Positions 8,239 to 17,810 of a stretch of DNA of 64,000 bases are shown here, piece after piece. The position numbers and the translations under genes were made by a program. Origin of the DNA: Pacificibacter marinus (GTDB lineage Bacteria; Pseudomonadota; Alphaproteobacteria; Rhodobacterales; Rhodobacteraceae); assembly GCF_018860665.1 (NCBI RefSeq), contig NZ_JAHKPK010000051.1, positions 1 through 64,000 of the forward strand. The letters are read 5' to 3'. How positions within the stretch are numbered: position 1 is the stretch's first letter; each line of letters starts with the position of its first letter. The notes under the pieces were generated by a model that searched no databases, had not been told where the DNA came from, and was given only the letters and a program-made list of their open reading frames with translations.

Positions 8239-10644
8239 TTAATGCGCAACAGGAACAGCCTCTGCGGCAGGTGCTGTGGCTTTGGCCAAACGTGCTGCAT
8301 CGTCGGCCTCATGGTCCCATTCAATAGGCTCAGGTGCACGCACCAACGCGTGTTTGAGAACCTCGGACACATGAGACACAGGAATGATTTCCAAGCCCTC
8401 TTTGACATTGTTTGGAATGTCCGCGAGATCTTTGACGTTTTCCTCGGGAATCAACACCGTGGTGATGCCCCCGCGCAAAGCCGCCAAAAGCTTTTCTTTC
8501 AAGCCACCGATGGCCGTCGCATTGCCGCGCAAGCTGACCTCACCCGTCATCGCAATATCTTTACGCACCGGAATTTTGGTGAGCACCGACACAATCGTGG
8601 TGACCATAGCCAGACCTGCAGAGGGTCCATCTTTCGGTGTCGCCCCATCAGGCACGTGAACGTGAATGTCCAAGGTGTCAAACACGGGCGGTTTCAACCC
8701 AATTTCTGGCGCGATTGAACGCACATAGCTGGACGCCGCGTCGATGGATTCCTTCATCACATCGCCAAGCTTACCTGTGGTTTTCATCCGCCCTTTACCT
8801 GGCAGACGCAGGGCTTCGATTTGCAACAGATCGCCGCCCACAGAAGTATAGGCCAATCCAGTCACGACACCGATTTGGTCTTCTTTCTCGGCCAAACCAT
8901 AACGCATCTTTTTCACGCCTAAGAAGTCTTCCAAATTGTCAGGCGTCACCTGAACTGATGTGACTTCTTTTTTGACGATCTTTGTCAAAGACTTACGCGC
9001 GACTTTGGCCATTTCACGTTCCAAGTTCCGCACACCTGCTTCACGGGTGTAGTAACGGATCACATCGGATACAGCCTCATCAGAGATCGAAAATTCAGCC
9101 GCTTTCAAGCCATGGTTTTTGATCTGTTTGGGGATCAAATGCTGTTTGGCAATCTCTGCTTTTTCGTCTTCGGTGTAGCCAGACAACGGAATGATTTCCA
9201 TCCGGTCCAGCAATGGCCCCGGCATGTTATAGCTGTTGGACGTGGTCAAGAACATCACGTTGGATAGATCGTATTCGACCTCCATGTAGTGATCCACAAA
9301 GGTGGAGTTTTGTTCAGGATCAAGCACTTCAAGCATCGCAGACGCGGGGTCGCCACGCATATCTTGGCCCATCTTATCGATTTCATCGAGCAAGATCAGC
9401 GGATTGGTGGTTTTGGCTTTTTTCAACGCCTGAATGATCTTACCGGGCATAGACCCGATGTAGGTTCTACGGTGACCGCGAATTTCAGATTCATCACGCA
9501 CGCCACCCAAAGAGATGCGAATAAATTCACGCCCCGTGGCTTTGGCAACAGATTTCCCAAGTGACGTTTTACCCACACCAGGAGGCCCCACGAGGCACAT
9601 GATCGGGCCTTTGAGTTTTTGGCTGCGCTGCTGCACGGCAAGGTATTCAACGATGCGTTCTTTGACCTTTTCCAGACCGTAGTGATCTTTATCCAAGACC
9701 TCTTCGGCACGTTTCAGGTCTTTTTTCACACGGGATTTGACGCCCCATGGAATAGACAGCATCCAATCCAGATAATTGCGCACCACTGTGGCTTCCGCCG
9801 ACATTGGGCTCATGGATTTGAGTTTTTTCAGCTCGGCGGCAACTTTTTCAGCGGCCTCTTTAGAGAATTTGGTCTTGGCAATTTTCTCTTCAAGCTCGTT
9901 AATCTCATTCGCGCCCTCTTCGCCATCGCCGAGCTCTTTCTGAATGGCTTTCATTTGCTCATTCAAATAATACTCGCGCTGGGTACGCTCCATCTGGGAT
10001 TTGACGCGGGTTTTGATCTTTTTCTCGACCTGAAGCACGGACATTTCGCCCTGCATCATGCCATAGATCGCCTCAAGACGCGCCTCGACCGACAAGGTTT
10101 CCAGCAGATCTTGTTTCTGCGCAACTTCGACGCCCAGATGACCCGCGACAAGATCGGCCATTTTGCTGGGGTCTTTGGTGTCATCGACGGCGGTCAATGC
10201 CTCTTCGGGGATGTTCTTTTTGATCTTGGCGTAATGTGCGAATTCTTCTGCCACAGAACGCACCAAGGCGATCACAGCGGCGGGGTCGCCTTCGACCTCG
10301 AACAACTCGGCTGTTGCAGCCTCAAAAAAACGGTCGTTTTCAACAAATTCTGTAATTTGAACGCGTTTATCGCCCTCGACCAGCACTTTTACGGTGCCGT
10401 CAGGCAATTTGAGCAATTGCAAAACATTTGCCAAAACCCCCATGCGGTAGATGCCATCCGCTTCAGGATCATCAACAGATGGATCGATTTGCGCGCTCAA
10501 AAGGATTTGCTTGTCTTGCGACATCACTTCCTCAAGCGCTTTAACGGATTTGTCACGACCGACGAACAAGGGCACGACCATATGGGGGAAAACCACGATG
10601 TCGCGCAAAGGCAGTACGGGATATGAGTGAAGTTGCTCGTGCAT
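8239..10644 (-). CDS. lon: ATP-dependent protease Lon (endopeptidase La)
   Basis: Cytosolic AAA+ serine protease (801 residues) that degrades misfolded and short-lived regulatory proteins. Domains in order: N-terminal substrate-recognition domain (about 1-200, starting LPLRDIVVFPHMVVPLFVGR), coiled-coil middle region, AAA+ module with Walker A GPPGVGKTS and Walker B ILLDEIDK, and a C-terminal protease domain with the catalytic serine in PKDGPSAGLAM and the lysine in GGLKEKLLAALRGG. Length and motifs are standard. Upstream, a heat-shock-like promoter is visible. Monocistronic, 315 bases from the HU-like gene. Confidence 0.98.
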   Translation of the reverse strand: MHEQLHSYPVLPLRDIVVFPHMVVPLFVGRDKSVKALEEVMSQDKQILLSAQIDPSVDDPEADGIYRMGVLANVLQLLKLPDGTVKVLVEGDKRVQITEFVENDRFFEAATAELFEVEGDPAAVIALVRSVAEEFAHYAKIKKNIPEEALTAVDDTKDPSKMADLVAGHLGVEVAQKQDLLETLSVEARLEAIYGMMQGEMSVLQVEKKIKTRVKSQMERTQREYYLNEQMKAIQKELGDGEEGANEINELEEKIAKTKFSKEAAEKVAAELKKLKSMSPMSAEATVVRNYLDWMLSIPWGVKSRVKKDLKRAEEVLDKDHYGLEKVKERIVEYLAVQQRSQKLKGPIMCLVGPPGVGKTSLGKSVAKATGREFIRISLGGVRDESEIRGHRRTYIGSMPGKIIQALKKAKTTNPLILLDEIDKMGQDMRGDPASAMLEVLDPEQNSTFVDHYMEVEYDLSNVMFLTTSNSYNMPGPLLDRMEIIPLSGYTEDEKAEIAKQHLIPKQIKNHGLKAAEFSISDEAVSDVIRYYTREAGVRNLEREMAKVARKSLTKIVKKEVTSVQVTPDNLEDFLGVKKMRYGLAEKEDQIGVVTGLAYTSVGGDLLQIEALRLPGKGRMKTTGKLGDVMKESIDAASSYVRSIAPEIGLKPPVFDTLDIHVHVPDGATPKDGPSAGLAMVTTIVSVLTKIPVRKDIAMTGEVSLRGNATAIGGLKEKLLAALRGGITTVLIPEENVKDLADIPNNVKEGLEIIPVSHVSEVLKHALVRAPEPIEWDHEADDAARLAKATAPAAEAVPVAH

Positions 10645-10720
10645 TTTGTGTCCTTATTTTGCAAAAGAACCGGATCCCGCTTGGCGGCAATCTTTGGCCC
10701 TTTCCTGACTTGGTTCATCA

Positions 10721-10749
10721 TATTTGGGGCCCTGCGCCCCCAATTTCAA
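10721..10749 (-). promoter_or_regulatory. Sigma-32-like heat-shock promoter of lon
   Basis: On the minus strand TTGAAA (10749-10744), 14 bases, then CCCCAAATA (10729-10721), close to the sigma-32 pattern CTTGAAA-N11-16-CCCCATNT. It lies about 77 bases before the lon start. lon is a classic heat-shock gene; the assignment here is inference from pattern. Confidence 0.5.
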
Positions 10750-10910
10750 CCAAGTGCAGTTGGATTTGGACTTAGTTTGCCCGCCTTCGCGCCGACCCGC
10801 AAGCACTGAAATAGGTTAATTCGGTATGTTTTCGCTAAGGCAACGATAATTTTTCAAGCGTACCCGTGATGCAAAGACGGAACCAAAGCCGTCACAGGCA
10901 TGTGCAAACA

Positions 10911-11183
10911 TTATTTCATCGAAGCGTCTACCGAAGGGCCTATGGTGCATTGAGCAATCTGATGCCTCGCAGCCAGAGGCATAGCGCAAGCGACGGTCAC
11001 ATTCGGAATCGGTTCCATGTGCGACTGCGCCCTTATGCGTTGAAAAGCCGCGGCTTCTGGCGACAGCAGCACTTGGGGCGCTTTTGCACTTTTGGGCATG
11101 GCGGCAGATAACTGCAACGTCGATGCCAAGACACATATAAAGAACAGGCCGATGGCCAAACTCCACATTTTCGATACGGACAT
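10911..11183 (-). CDS. Small exported protein of unknown function
   Basis: A 90-residue product if the ATG at 11183 is used; this start has CAGGGG about seven bases upstream, whereas a longer reading from 11267 has none. Residues 1-28 look like a signal peptide (Lys at 5, hydrophobic LAIGLFFICVLAS, Ala-rich end). The mature part is short, with two cysteines near the C-terminus that could form a disulfide, and two Met-Pro turns. I recognise no family. It stands alone between tgt and lon. Composition and start support a real gene, but only moderately. Confidence 0.5.
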   Translation of the reverse strand: MSVSKMWSLAIGLFFICVLASTLQLSAAMPKSAKAPQVLLSPEAAAFQRIRAQSHMEPIPNVTVACAMPLAARHQIAQCTIGPSVDASMK

Positions 11184-11310
11184 GATATACCCCTGAGTCA
11201 TCTGATGCCCCAAAGCTATTTTTATGCTTGGTCCATAATGTGGCAAAATCCAGATAGATAAAGACAAGGATAACAGTAAGTTAACTGTAAAATTCTATGG
11301 AGATTTTCAC

Positions 11311-11345
11311 AAAAAAAGGCCGCTCCAACATTATGTGAGCGGCCT
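11311..11345 (-). terminator. Intrinsic terminator after tgt
   Basis: On the minus strand AGGCCGCTC and GAGCGGCCT pair around a 14-base loop, followed by TTTTTT. It lies 26 bases after the tgt stop. Confidence 0.88.
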
Positions 11346-11370
11346 CAATAGCTTGCGTTAAACTCTACAG

Positions 11371-12558
<1,188 letters not shown>

Positions 12559-12596
12559 TTATGGAACGTCGGTTTTGTTTCTTTCTATTCAGCAAC

Positions 12597-12635
12597 AAAA
12601 AGCCCGCCTGAACATTCAAACGGGCCTTTCTTTTT
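12597..12635 (-). terminator. Intrinsic terminator after the purine permease gene
   Basis: AAAAAGCCCGCCTGAA and TTCAAACGGGCCTTTC form an inverted repeat; on the minus strand the stem ends in GGGCTTTTTG. It lies 30 bases past the permease stop. Confidence 0.85.
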
Positions 12636-12664
12636 CTATATGTAAGCAGCCCGACCTGGTCCGC

Positions 12665-14002
12665 TTACTCTTTGTCTTCAGGGATCGCCAAAGACAGGAT
12701 GATCGCAGAGAGACCCGCCAAGGTGATGGGCGCTGCAAACACTTGCTTCATAAAGTTTGGCAAATGCTGCGTGGCATCGGGCACCAAGGTCACGCCCAAA
12801 GCCAGACCAAAGGACACAGCCATGATATAGATGCGGCGCAGGGTCATCTCTTGCGAGGCAAGAATGCGAATACCTGCAACAGCGATTGACGCAAACAGCA
12901 CCACGGTGGCCCCACCCAAAACGGGTTTAGGAATAATCAAGAAAAACGCGCCAATGACAGGAAACAGCCCCATCAACGCTAACATGCCACCGATCCACAT
13001 GCCGACATGGCGGCTGGCCACGCCTGTCATTTGGATCACGCCGTTGTTTTGCGAAAACGTGGTGTTTGGAAAGGTGTTGAACACAGCAGCAATCGCAGAA
13101 TTCACGCCATCGCCCAAGACACCGCCCTTGATGCGGCCCATGTAAACATCGCCCTCAACAGGTTCGCCTGAAATCACAGAGTTCGCAGTCAAATCGCCAG
13201 AGGTTTCAATCGCTGTCACGAAATACAAAAACGCGATCGGCACAAACAAAGCGAAATCAAAGTCGATGCCGTATTTAAACGGAACAGGCAGCGCGAACAG
13301 TTTTGCACTGCCAAGCGCGCTCACATCCACCATACCAAAGAAGCTGGCCACAATTGTCCCCACAACGAGACCAATCATGATGGCAGCAATGCGCAACATA
13401 GGATTGCCCAAAAACGTCACAAACAAAATCACGGCCACAACCAAAAGGCCCAAGAGCAAGAACAATGGCTTGCCCAGATCTTCGCCTGCACGCGCACCAC
13501 CAGCAAAGTCGGTAAAGCCCGCTTTGATCAAACTCAGACCAATCACGGTGATCACCACACCCGTCACCGTTGGCGTGATCACGCGTTTGAGTTTGTCCAA
13601 AAACTGCGACAGAATGATTTCAATCACAGAGCCAGCCAGACACAGACCGAAAATCATCGCCAAAATATCTTCGGGCGTGCCGCCTTGACCTTTCACCGCA
13701 AAGCCTGCGGCCAAAATCGCACCGAGAAAGGCAAAGGACGTGCCTTGAACACTCAGCAAACCAGAGCCAACCGGCCCCACGCGCCTGCATTGAATAAACG
13801 TCGCAACCCCAGAGACGAAAAACGCCATCGCGATGAGATAGGACACATGTTCTCCCAATCCCAAAACGCCACCGATGATCAAAGACGGCGTGGCAATGCC
13901 GACGATGGACGCCAAGACGTGCTGAAAGGCCGCCAAGGCCGCTTTGGGCGGCGGCGGAACGTCGTTTAAGTTGTACACCAACTGCGTATTTTGTTCTGAC
14001 AT
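12665..14002 (-). CDS. Uracil/xanthine-type nucleobase:cation symporter (NCS2)
   Basis: Inner-membrane permease of 445 residues with about 12-14 hydrophobic segments. NCS2 features: QHVLASIVGIATPSLIIGG near the start, QGTSFAFLGAI, and the signature TPTVTGVVITVIGLSLIKAG. The segment around GVNSAIAAVFNTFPNTTFSQNNG is characteristic of xanthine/urate members (PbuX, XanQ, UacT) rather than UraA, so a purine, probably xanthine or urate, is the likely substrate. No purine catabolic gene is adjacent. A strong inverted repeat 64-91 bases upstream may regulate it. Confidence 0.88.
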   Translation of the reverse strand: MSEQNTQLVYNLNDVPPPPKAALAAFQHVLASIVGIATPSLIIGGVLGLGEHVSYLIAMAFFVSGVATFIQCRRVGPVGSGLLSVQGTSFAFLGAILAAGFAVKGQGGTPEDILAMIFGLCLAGSVIEIILSQFLDKLKRVITPTVTGVVITVIGLSLIKAGFTDFAGGARAGEDLGKPLFLLLGLLVVAVILFVTFLGNPMLRIAAIMIGLVVGTIVASFFGMVDVSALGSAKLFALPVPFKYGIDFDFALFVPIAFLYFVTAIETSGDLTANSVISGEPVEGDVYMGRIKGGVLGDGVNSAIAAVFNTFPNTTFSQNNGVIQMTGVASRHVGMWIGGMLALMGLFPVIGAFFLIIPKPVLGGATVVLFASIAVAGIRILASQEMTLRRIYIMAVSFGLALGVTLVPDATQHLPNFMKQVFAAPITLAGLSAIILSLAIPEDKE

Positions 14003-14363
14003 AGTCTTCCCCTTTGTCGTATTGAGAAAGACTGCGCGCGGATGCGTCTTATGAAAAGACTTTGACCCTGAGGGCTTAAGTTACCCTTAGGGCAAAGCCT
14101 GTTTTGGTGTAAATCTTGTGCAGTTTAACGAGTTTCCCCACAGTTTCGCCCAATTGATAAGCGAAATCAGGTCGTCACGCTGCGCAGCATGCTGAGGGCG
14201 CGACACCAATTCTCGCGTGTCAAACGCGCGCCAAAGGCATAGAAAAACCCGGCTCTGTCACAAAACTCACAAACCCTATTGCTAGAATCGTGAATAGGTG
14301 AGAGAGGGCGTCTCTGGCGGCATCATACCGAACCGCCTTCCCTTTCAGATGTGAGATAAAACG
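14003..14363. other. Divergent promoter region, permease and RimK fusion
   Basis: Contains the stem-loop listed separately near the permease. Toward the plus-strand gene, GCTAGAAT at 14281-14288 is a good -10 candidate about 75 bases before the start, with TGTCAC as a poor -35. No further gene is seen. Confidence 0.35.
14060..14097. promoter_or_regulatory. Inverted repeat upstream of purine permease
   Basis: CCCTGAGGG (14066-14074) and CCCTTAGGG (14084-14092) are two near-copies of the short palindrome CCCTNAGGG, 18 bases apart, and also pair with each other to make a 9-bp stem. Outside, CTTTG (14060) and CAAAG (14093) extend the stem by five pairs with a one-base bulge. It may be an operator pair or a 5' UTR hairpin. 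No known purine riboswitch core was recognised. Confidence 0.5.
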
Positions 14364-15767
14364 ATGACGGACAAAGCTCCTTTCGCTTTGGGCTGGGAAG
14401 AGTGGGCAAAGCTGCCCGCGCTTGGTCTGCCTGCCCTCAAGGTTAAAGTTGACACAGGCGCGCGCACCTCTGCGCTGCACGCGTTCGACATTGAACCTTT
14501 TGGCCCTGCAAACGCCCCAATGGTGCGGTTTAACATCCATCCAGTGCCTGCGCGCGAAGACATCGTCATCGCCTGCTCTGCAAAAGTGGTGGATCGTCGT
14601 GAAGTCACATCATCCAATGGCGAAACCGAACTGCGTTATGTGATCACCACCGATATTTCCATCGGCGATCGCACATGGCCGATCGAGATCACTCTGACCA
14701 ATCGCACCAATATGGCCTATCGTATGCTATTGGGTCGCCAAGCCATAGATGACGACATGATCGTCACCCCGAACGAGAGTTTTTGCCAAACCGAGCTTGA
14801 CGACAGCGCCTATTTTTCTGCGGCCATCCGCACCTCAAGCGCGCCGCGGGCATTGCGCATCGCTGTGCTGTCACGCGAACCCGAAAGCTATTCCACCCAG
14901 CGCCTTGTGGCCGAAGGCCAAGAGCGCGGGCATGTGATCGAAGTGATTGACACCACGCGCTGCTACATGGCGATCAACGCGATGGCGCCTGAAATCTATT
15001 ACGATGGCAAACGCCTGCCCCGCTATGATGCGGTGATCCCGCGTGTCGGTGCCTCTATCACCTCTTATGGCTGTGCTGTGATCCGTCAATTCGAAACCAT
15101 TGGCACCTATTGTCTCAATTCTGCCGATGGCATCGCCAAATCGCGGGACAAATTACATGCGCATCAAGTCTTGGCGCGTCATGGCATCGACATGCCGACC
15201 ACGGCCTTTGCCGCCTCTCCTAAAGATACGGACAATCTGATCGATTTGGCGGGACAAGCACCGCTGATTGTCAAATTGTTGGAAAGCACCCAAGGGCGCG
15301 GCGTTGTGCTGGCTGAGACCAAGAAAGCCGCGCAATCTGTGATTTCTGCCTTTCGTGGCCTCAAAGCCAACTTTCTGGTGCAGCATTTTGTCAAAGAAGC
15401 CTCAGGCGTCGATATCCGCTGTGTTGTTGTCGATGGCAAAGTGGTCGCCGCGATCAAACGCAGCTCAAGCGGTGGCGATTTCCGCTCGAACCTGCATTTA
15501 GGCGGCTCAGCCACAGCGGTGCGGATCACCAAAGCCGAACGCGATGCGGCCGTCAGATCGGCCAAAGCCTTTGGTCTGCGCATGGCAGGTGTGGATCTGC
15601 TGCGCGCTGATGATGGTCCGAAAGTGCTAGAGGTCAATTCTTCGCCCGGTTTGGAGGGGGCTGAAAAGACCACCGAGAAAAACATCGCGGGTCTTTTGTA
15701 TGACACCATCGAAAAACGGGTCCGTCCAATGCCAGCGCGCAAAGGCGCCAGCAAGAAAACAGCCTAG
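14364..15767 (+). CDS. RimK-like ATP-grasp ligase fused to an N-terminal RimK/LysX-type protease domain
   Basis: A 467-residue two-domain protein. Residues about 1-150 are the retropepsin-like domain of PF05618 (KVDTGARTSALHAF with DTGA at 30-33; LLGRQAIDDD). Residues about 165-460 are a RimK-type ATP-grasp ligase: LRIAVLSREPESYST, RVGASITSYGCAVIRQFE, IVKLLESTQGRGVVL, ANFLVQHFVKEASGVDIR, and the metal/ATP end VLEVNSSPGLEGAEKTTEKN. RimK ligases add amino acids, often glutamate, to a C-terminus or small peptide; the partner protease is usually a separate gene. Fusion suggests one protein both adds and trims a tail. The substrate is unknown; ribosomal protein S6 is one candidate. Confidence 0.9.
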   Translation: MTDKAPFALGWEEWAKLPALGLPALKVKVDTGARTSALHAFDIEPFGPANAPMVRFNIHPVPAREDIVIACSAKVVDRREVTSSNGETELRYVITTDISIGDRTWPIEITLTNRTNMAYRMLLGRQAIDDDMIVTPNESFCQTELDDSAYFSAAIRTSSAPRALRIAVLSREPESYSTQRLVAEGQERGHVIEVIDTTRCYMAINAMAPEIYYDGKRLPRYDAVIPRVGASITSYGCAVIRQFETIGTYCLNSADGIAKSRDKLHAHQVLARHGIDMPTTAFAASPKDTDNLIDLAGQAPLIVKLLESTQGRGVVLAETKKAAQSVISAFRGLKANFLVQHFVKEASGVDIRCVVVDGKVVAAIKRSSSGGDFRSNLHLGGSATAVRITKAERDAAVRSAKAFGLRMAGVDLLRADDGPKVLEVNSSPGLEGAEKTTEKNIAGLLYDTIEKRVRPMPARKGASKKTA

Positions 15768-15816
15768 CAGACCAATCTATCCGCGCCGTTACAGTTCTTT
15801 GGGTCCAGCCCTTTGG

Positions 15817-16116
15817 TTACAGCCCATCAACTGTGCGGCGCGGCACAAATTCGGTCACGGTCAGGGCAATAAGTCCTTCGGTGACAAAAGGATCGCGCGC
15901 TAAAAATGTTTCCAACATCTCGCGGTCGGGCGCAGTCGCCAAAATCGCACCGCCAGTGCGTGGCACCTTCGGACCAGAGGCCAAAAAGAATCCACGATCA
16001 TACCCTTCATCAACAAAGGCCAGATGCGCTTGCATATGCGGTTCAACCAGCGCCAAATCGACTTTATATTCGATATCGACATGAAACAGATTTTGATCGG
16101 CGGCGAGAATTGACAT
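15817..16116 (-). CDS. YciI-family protein
   Basis: A 99-residue YCII-domain protein (dimeric ferredoxin-like fold). The ATG at 16116 is chosen because the product then begins like other family members (VDIEYKVDLALVEPHMQAHLAFV) and has the usual length; AGGG lies about ten bases upstream. The family's His/Asp active-site pair is suggested by AHLAFVDEG and FLARDPFV. YciI proteins are poorly characterised and sometimes act as small dehalogenase- or muconolactone-isomerase-like enzymes; no function is assigned here. Divergent from sufT. Confidence 0.8.
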   Translation of the reverse strand: MSILAADQNLFHVDIEYKVDLALVEPHMQAHLAFVDEGYDRGFFLASGPKVPRTGGAILATAPDREMLETFLARDPFVTEGLIALTVTEFVPRRTVDGL

Positions 16117-16242
16117 GGCAATGGCCCTTTTTGTGCTCAACGGCCCAATCAATAGCCTCGCACGCACAAAAGACCAAGCCAAGGTCTGGACCTTACCCCA
16201 GCCAAACCCTATATCTTTGGTCAAGTTTACACGAGGACAGAC

Positions 16243-16605
16243 ATGACAGATTCAGACGCTCCCGTCGAAGGCACTCCGCTGATCAAGCCTTCCAACACGG
16301 AACACCCGCTTCACGAAGCCATCGTGGAAGCCTGCCGATCCGTCTACGACCCTGAAATTCCCGTGAACATTTATGATCTCGGGTTGATCTACACGATCGA
16401 AATCAACGCAGAGAACGAAGTGCATGTGATCATGTCCCTAACCGCGCCGGGCTGTCCTGTTGCGGGCGAAATGCCGGGTTGGGTCGCCGATGCGATTGAA
16501 CCGCTGCCCGGCGTCAAACAAGTTGACGTCGATCTGGCGTGGGAACCCCCGTGGGGCATGGAAATGATGTCAGATGAAGCGCGCCTAGAGCTTGGCTTTA
16601 TGTAA
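16243..16605 (+). CDS. sufT: SufT-like iron-sulfur assembly protein (DUF59/MIP18)
   Basis: A 120-residue MIP18-domain protein involved in maturation or transfer of Fe-S clusters. Diagnostic features are VYDPEIPVNIYDLGLIY, MSLTAPGCPVAGEMPGW with the single conserved cysteine, and VDLAWEPPWGMEMMSDEARLEL-type C-terminus, of which I see WEPPWGMEMMS. In related genomes this gene is usually next to a SufA/HesB gene; here they are separated by three genes (lysR, satD, DUF3307). The ATG at 16243 follows ACACGAGGACAG, giving a GAGGA site six bases away. Ends in a strong terminator. Confidence 0.92.
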   Translation: MTDSDAPVEGTPLIKPSNTEHPLHEAIVEACRSVYDPEIPVNIYDLGLIYTIEINAENEVHVIMSLTAPGCPVAGEMPGWVADAIEPLPGVKQVDVDLAWEPPWGMEMMSDEARLELGFM

Positions 16606-16631
16606 TCGCTCACATTGTTGATTTTACGCTT

Positions 16632-16820
16632 TCAAAACGGTCCTTCGGGGCCGTTTTTCGTTTCCCGCCTCAACATCCTCAAGCACCATTGCACGCGCCT
16701 TGCGCGCCTGTCCTTTTTAAACTGCTGATAGAGCGCGCGGTAGTGCGCTTGCTCTGACTGAAACCCTGTTGGCGTTTGAGATTTTGAAGGTGATAAAAAA
16801 ATCGCTAAACGGTCATTCAT
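16632..16820 (-). CDS. Small basic protein of unknown function
   Basis: A 62-residue reading frame with an excellent start: AAGAGGTG lies seven bases before ATG at 16820. The product is Arg/Lys/Gln-rich (QQFKKDRRARRVQWCLRML) with no membrane segment. Its last codons run through the sufT terminator hairpin, which is either an overlap of gene end and terminator or a sign that the frame is not real. No family recognised. Confidence 0.4.
   Translation of the reverse strand: MNDRLAIFLSPSKSQTPTGFQSEQAHYRALYQQFKKDRRARRVQWCLRMLRRETKNGPEGPF
16634..16658. terminator. Intrinsic terminator after sufT
   Basis: AAAACGGTCC, tetraloop TTCG, GGGCCGTTTTT. Ten base pairs capped by a stable UUCG-type loop; works in both directions. 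Confidence 0.92.
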
Positions 16821-16915
16821 CAAGACACCTCTTGCATTATTGAAATCTATATGCAGAGATTACCGCACAAAAACCTGTCGAAATACGCCCAGAAACTGCA
16901 TTTGGACTTTCAAAA

Positions 16916-17791
16916 ATGAAAGACAAACCCAAACTCAAAACCGCCCCCAAGCTAGACGACTATATGCTGTTTCTCGCTGTCGCCGACGGCGGTGGCCTTG
17001 TGGGGGCTGAGCAGGCCACAGGCACCCCCTCGCCTACATTGTCGCGCAGGATGACGGCTTTAGAGCGCACTTTGGGCAAGCGCTTGTTTGAACGTGGCGC
17101 ACGGGGGTACACGCTGACCAGCGATGGGCGCGCCCTTGCCGCCGAGGTCGAACATCTGCGCGCCGCCGCGCAACACTTGGCCGCCTTCAACGCCAAGCAA
17201 ACGCGCCCCCTTGTGCGCATCACCGCAGGCCATTGGACCACACAATACATCGCACGGCATTTTGGTGAGGTTTGGTCTCAAGACGCCTCTTTGGTGCCAT
17301 CTGTTCCGTGGGTGCCCGAGCTCGTTTCTTCAGACGCCATGGTCGACATCGCGCGGCGCGAAGCCGACATCGGCATTCGCAACAGGCGTCCCGATCAAAC
17401 ATGGCTGGCAGGGCGGCGCACCGCGCGCATTGCTTATGCTGAATTCGCCCGTGGTCCCGAAGTAACGGGCTATATCACCCTGCCCGAATCTCTTGCCACG
17501 ACGCCCTCGAAACGGTGGTTGCGGCACAACAAACCTGATGAGATCGTCAGCACCGCCTCTGATCCCCGCGCTGAGGCCGATTTGGCCATTGGCGGCATAG
17601 CCCGCGTGATTTTGCCTATTTTCGCCGGGCGCGCCATGCCCGAACTGGTGCAGGTTTCGCCCGAGATTGACGCACTCACCCATGAAGAATGGTTGGTCAG
17701 CCATCATGACGCCCGCCACGACCCGCCCATCCGCGCCGCTTTGGACGCGATTGGCACATTGTTGAGTGCGCCGACGCGGTTTGGGCCTTAA
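16916..17791 (+). CDS. LysR-family transcriptional regulator
   Basis: A 291-residue regulator with an N-terminal winged HTH at about 15-75 (MLFLAVADGGGLVGAEQATG, TPSPTLSRRMTALERTLGKRLFER) and a LysR-type ligand-binding domain after about 95. The inducer domain is divergent (IRNRRPDQTWLAGRRTARI is the readable core) and gives no ligand. It begins about 310 bases after sufT and ends 19 bases before the first dyad of the satD array, so it is a candidate binder of that array, although the array's proximity to satD points to satD control. Part of the three-gene segment between sufT and the sufA-like gene. Confidence 0.9.
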   Translation: MKDKPKLKTAPKLDDYMLFLAVADGGGLVGAEQATGTPSPTLSRRMTALERTLGKRLFERGARGYTLTSDGRALAAEVEHLRAAAQHLAAFNAKQTRPLVRITAGHWTTQYIARHFGEVWSQDASLVPSVPWVPELVSSDAMVDIARREADIGIRNRRPDQTWLAGRRTARIAYAEFARGPEVTGYITLPESLATTPSKRWLRHNKPDEIVSTASDPRAEADLAIGGIARVILPIFAGRAMPELVQVSPEIDALTHEEWLVSHHDARHDPPIRAALDAIGTLLSAPTRFGP

Positions 17792-17810
17792 TGTGGCCCC
17801 CAAGCTGACG

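Noticed and set aside
9619-10626. 335-codon frame antisense to lon
   Set aside because: Phe/His-rich translation is the mirror of lon codon use; no protein features.
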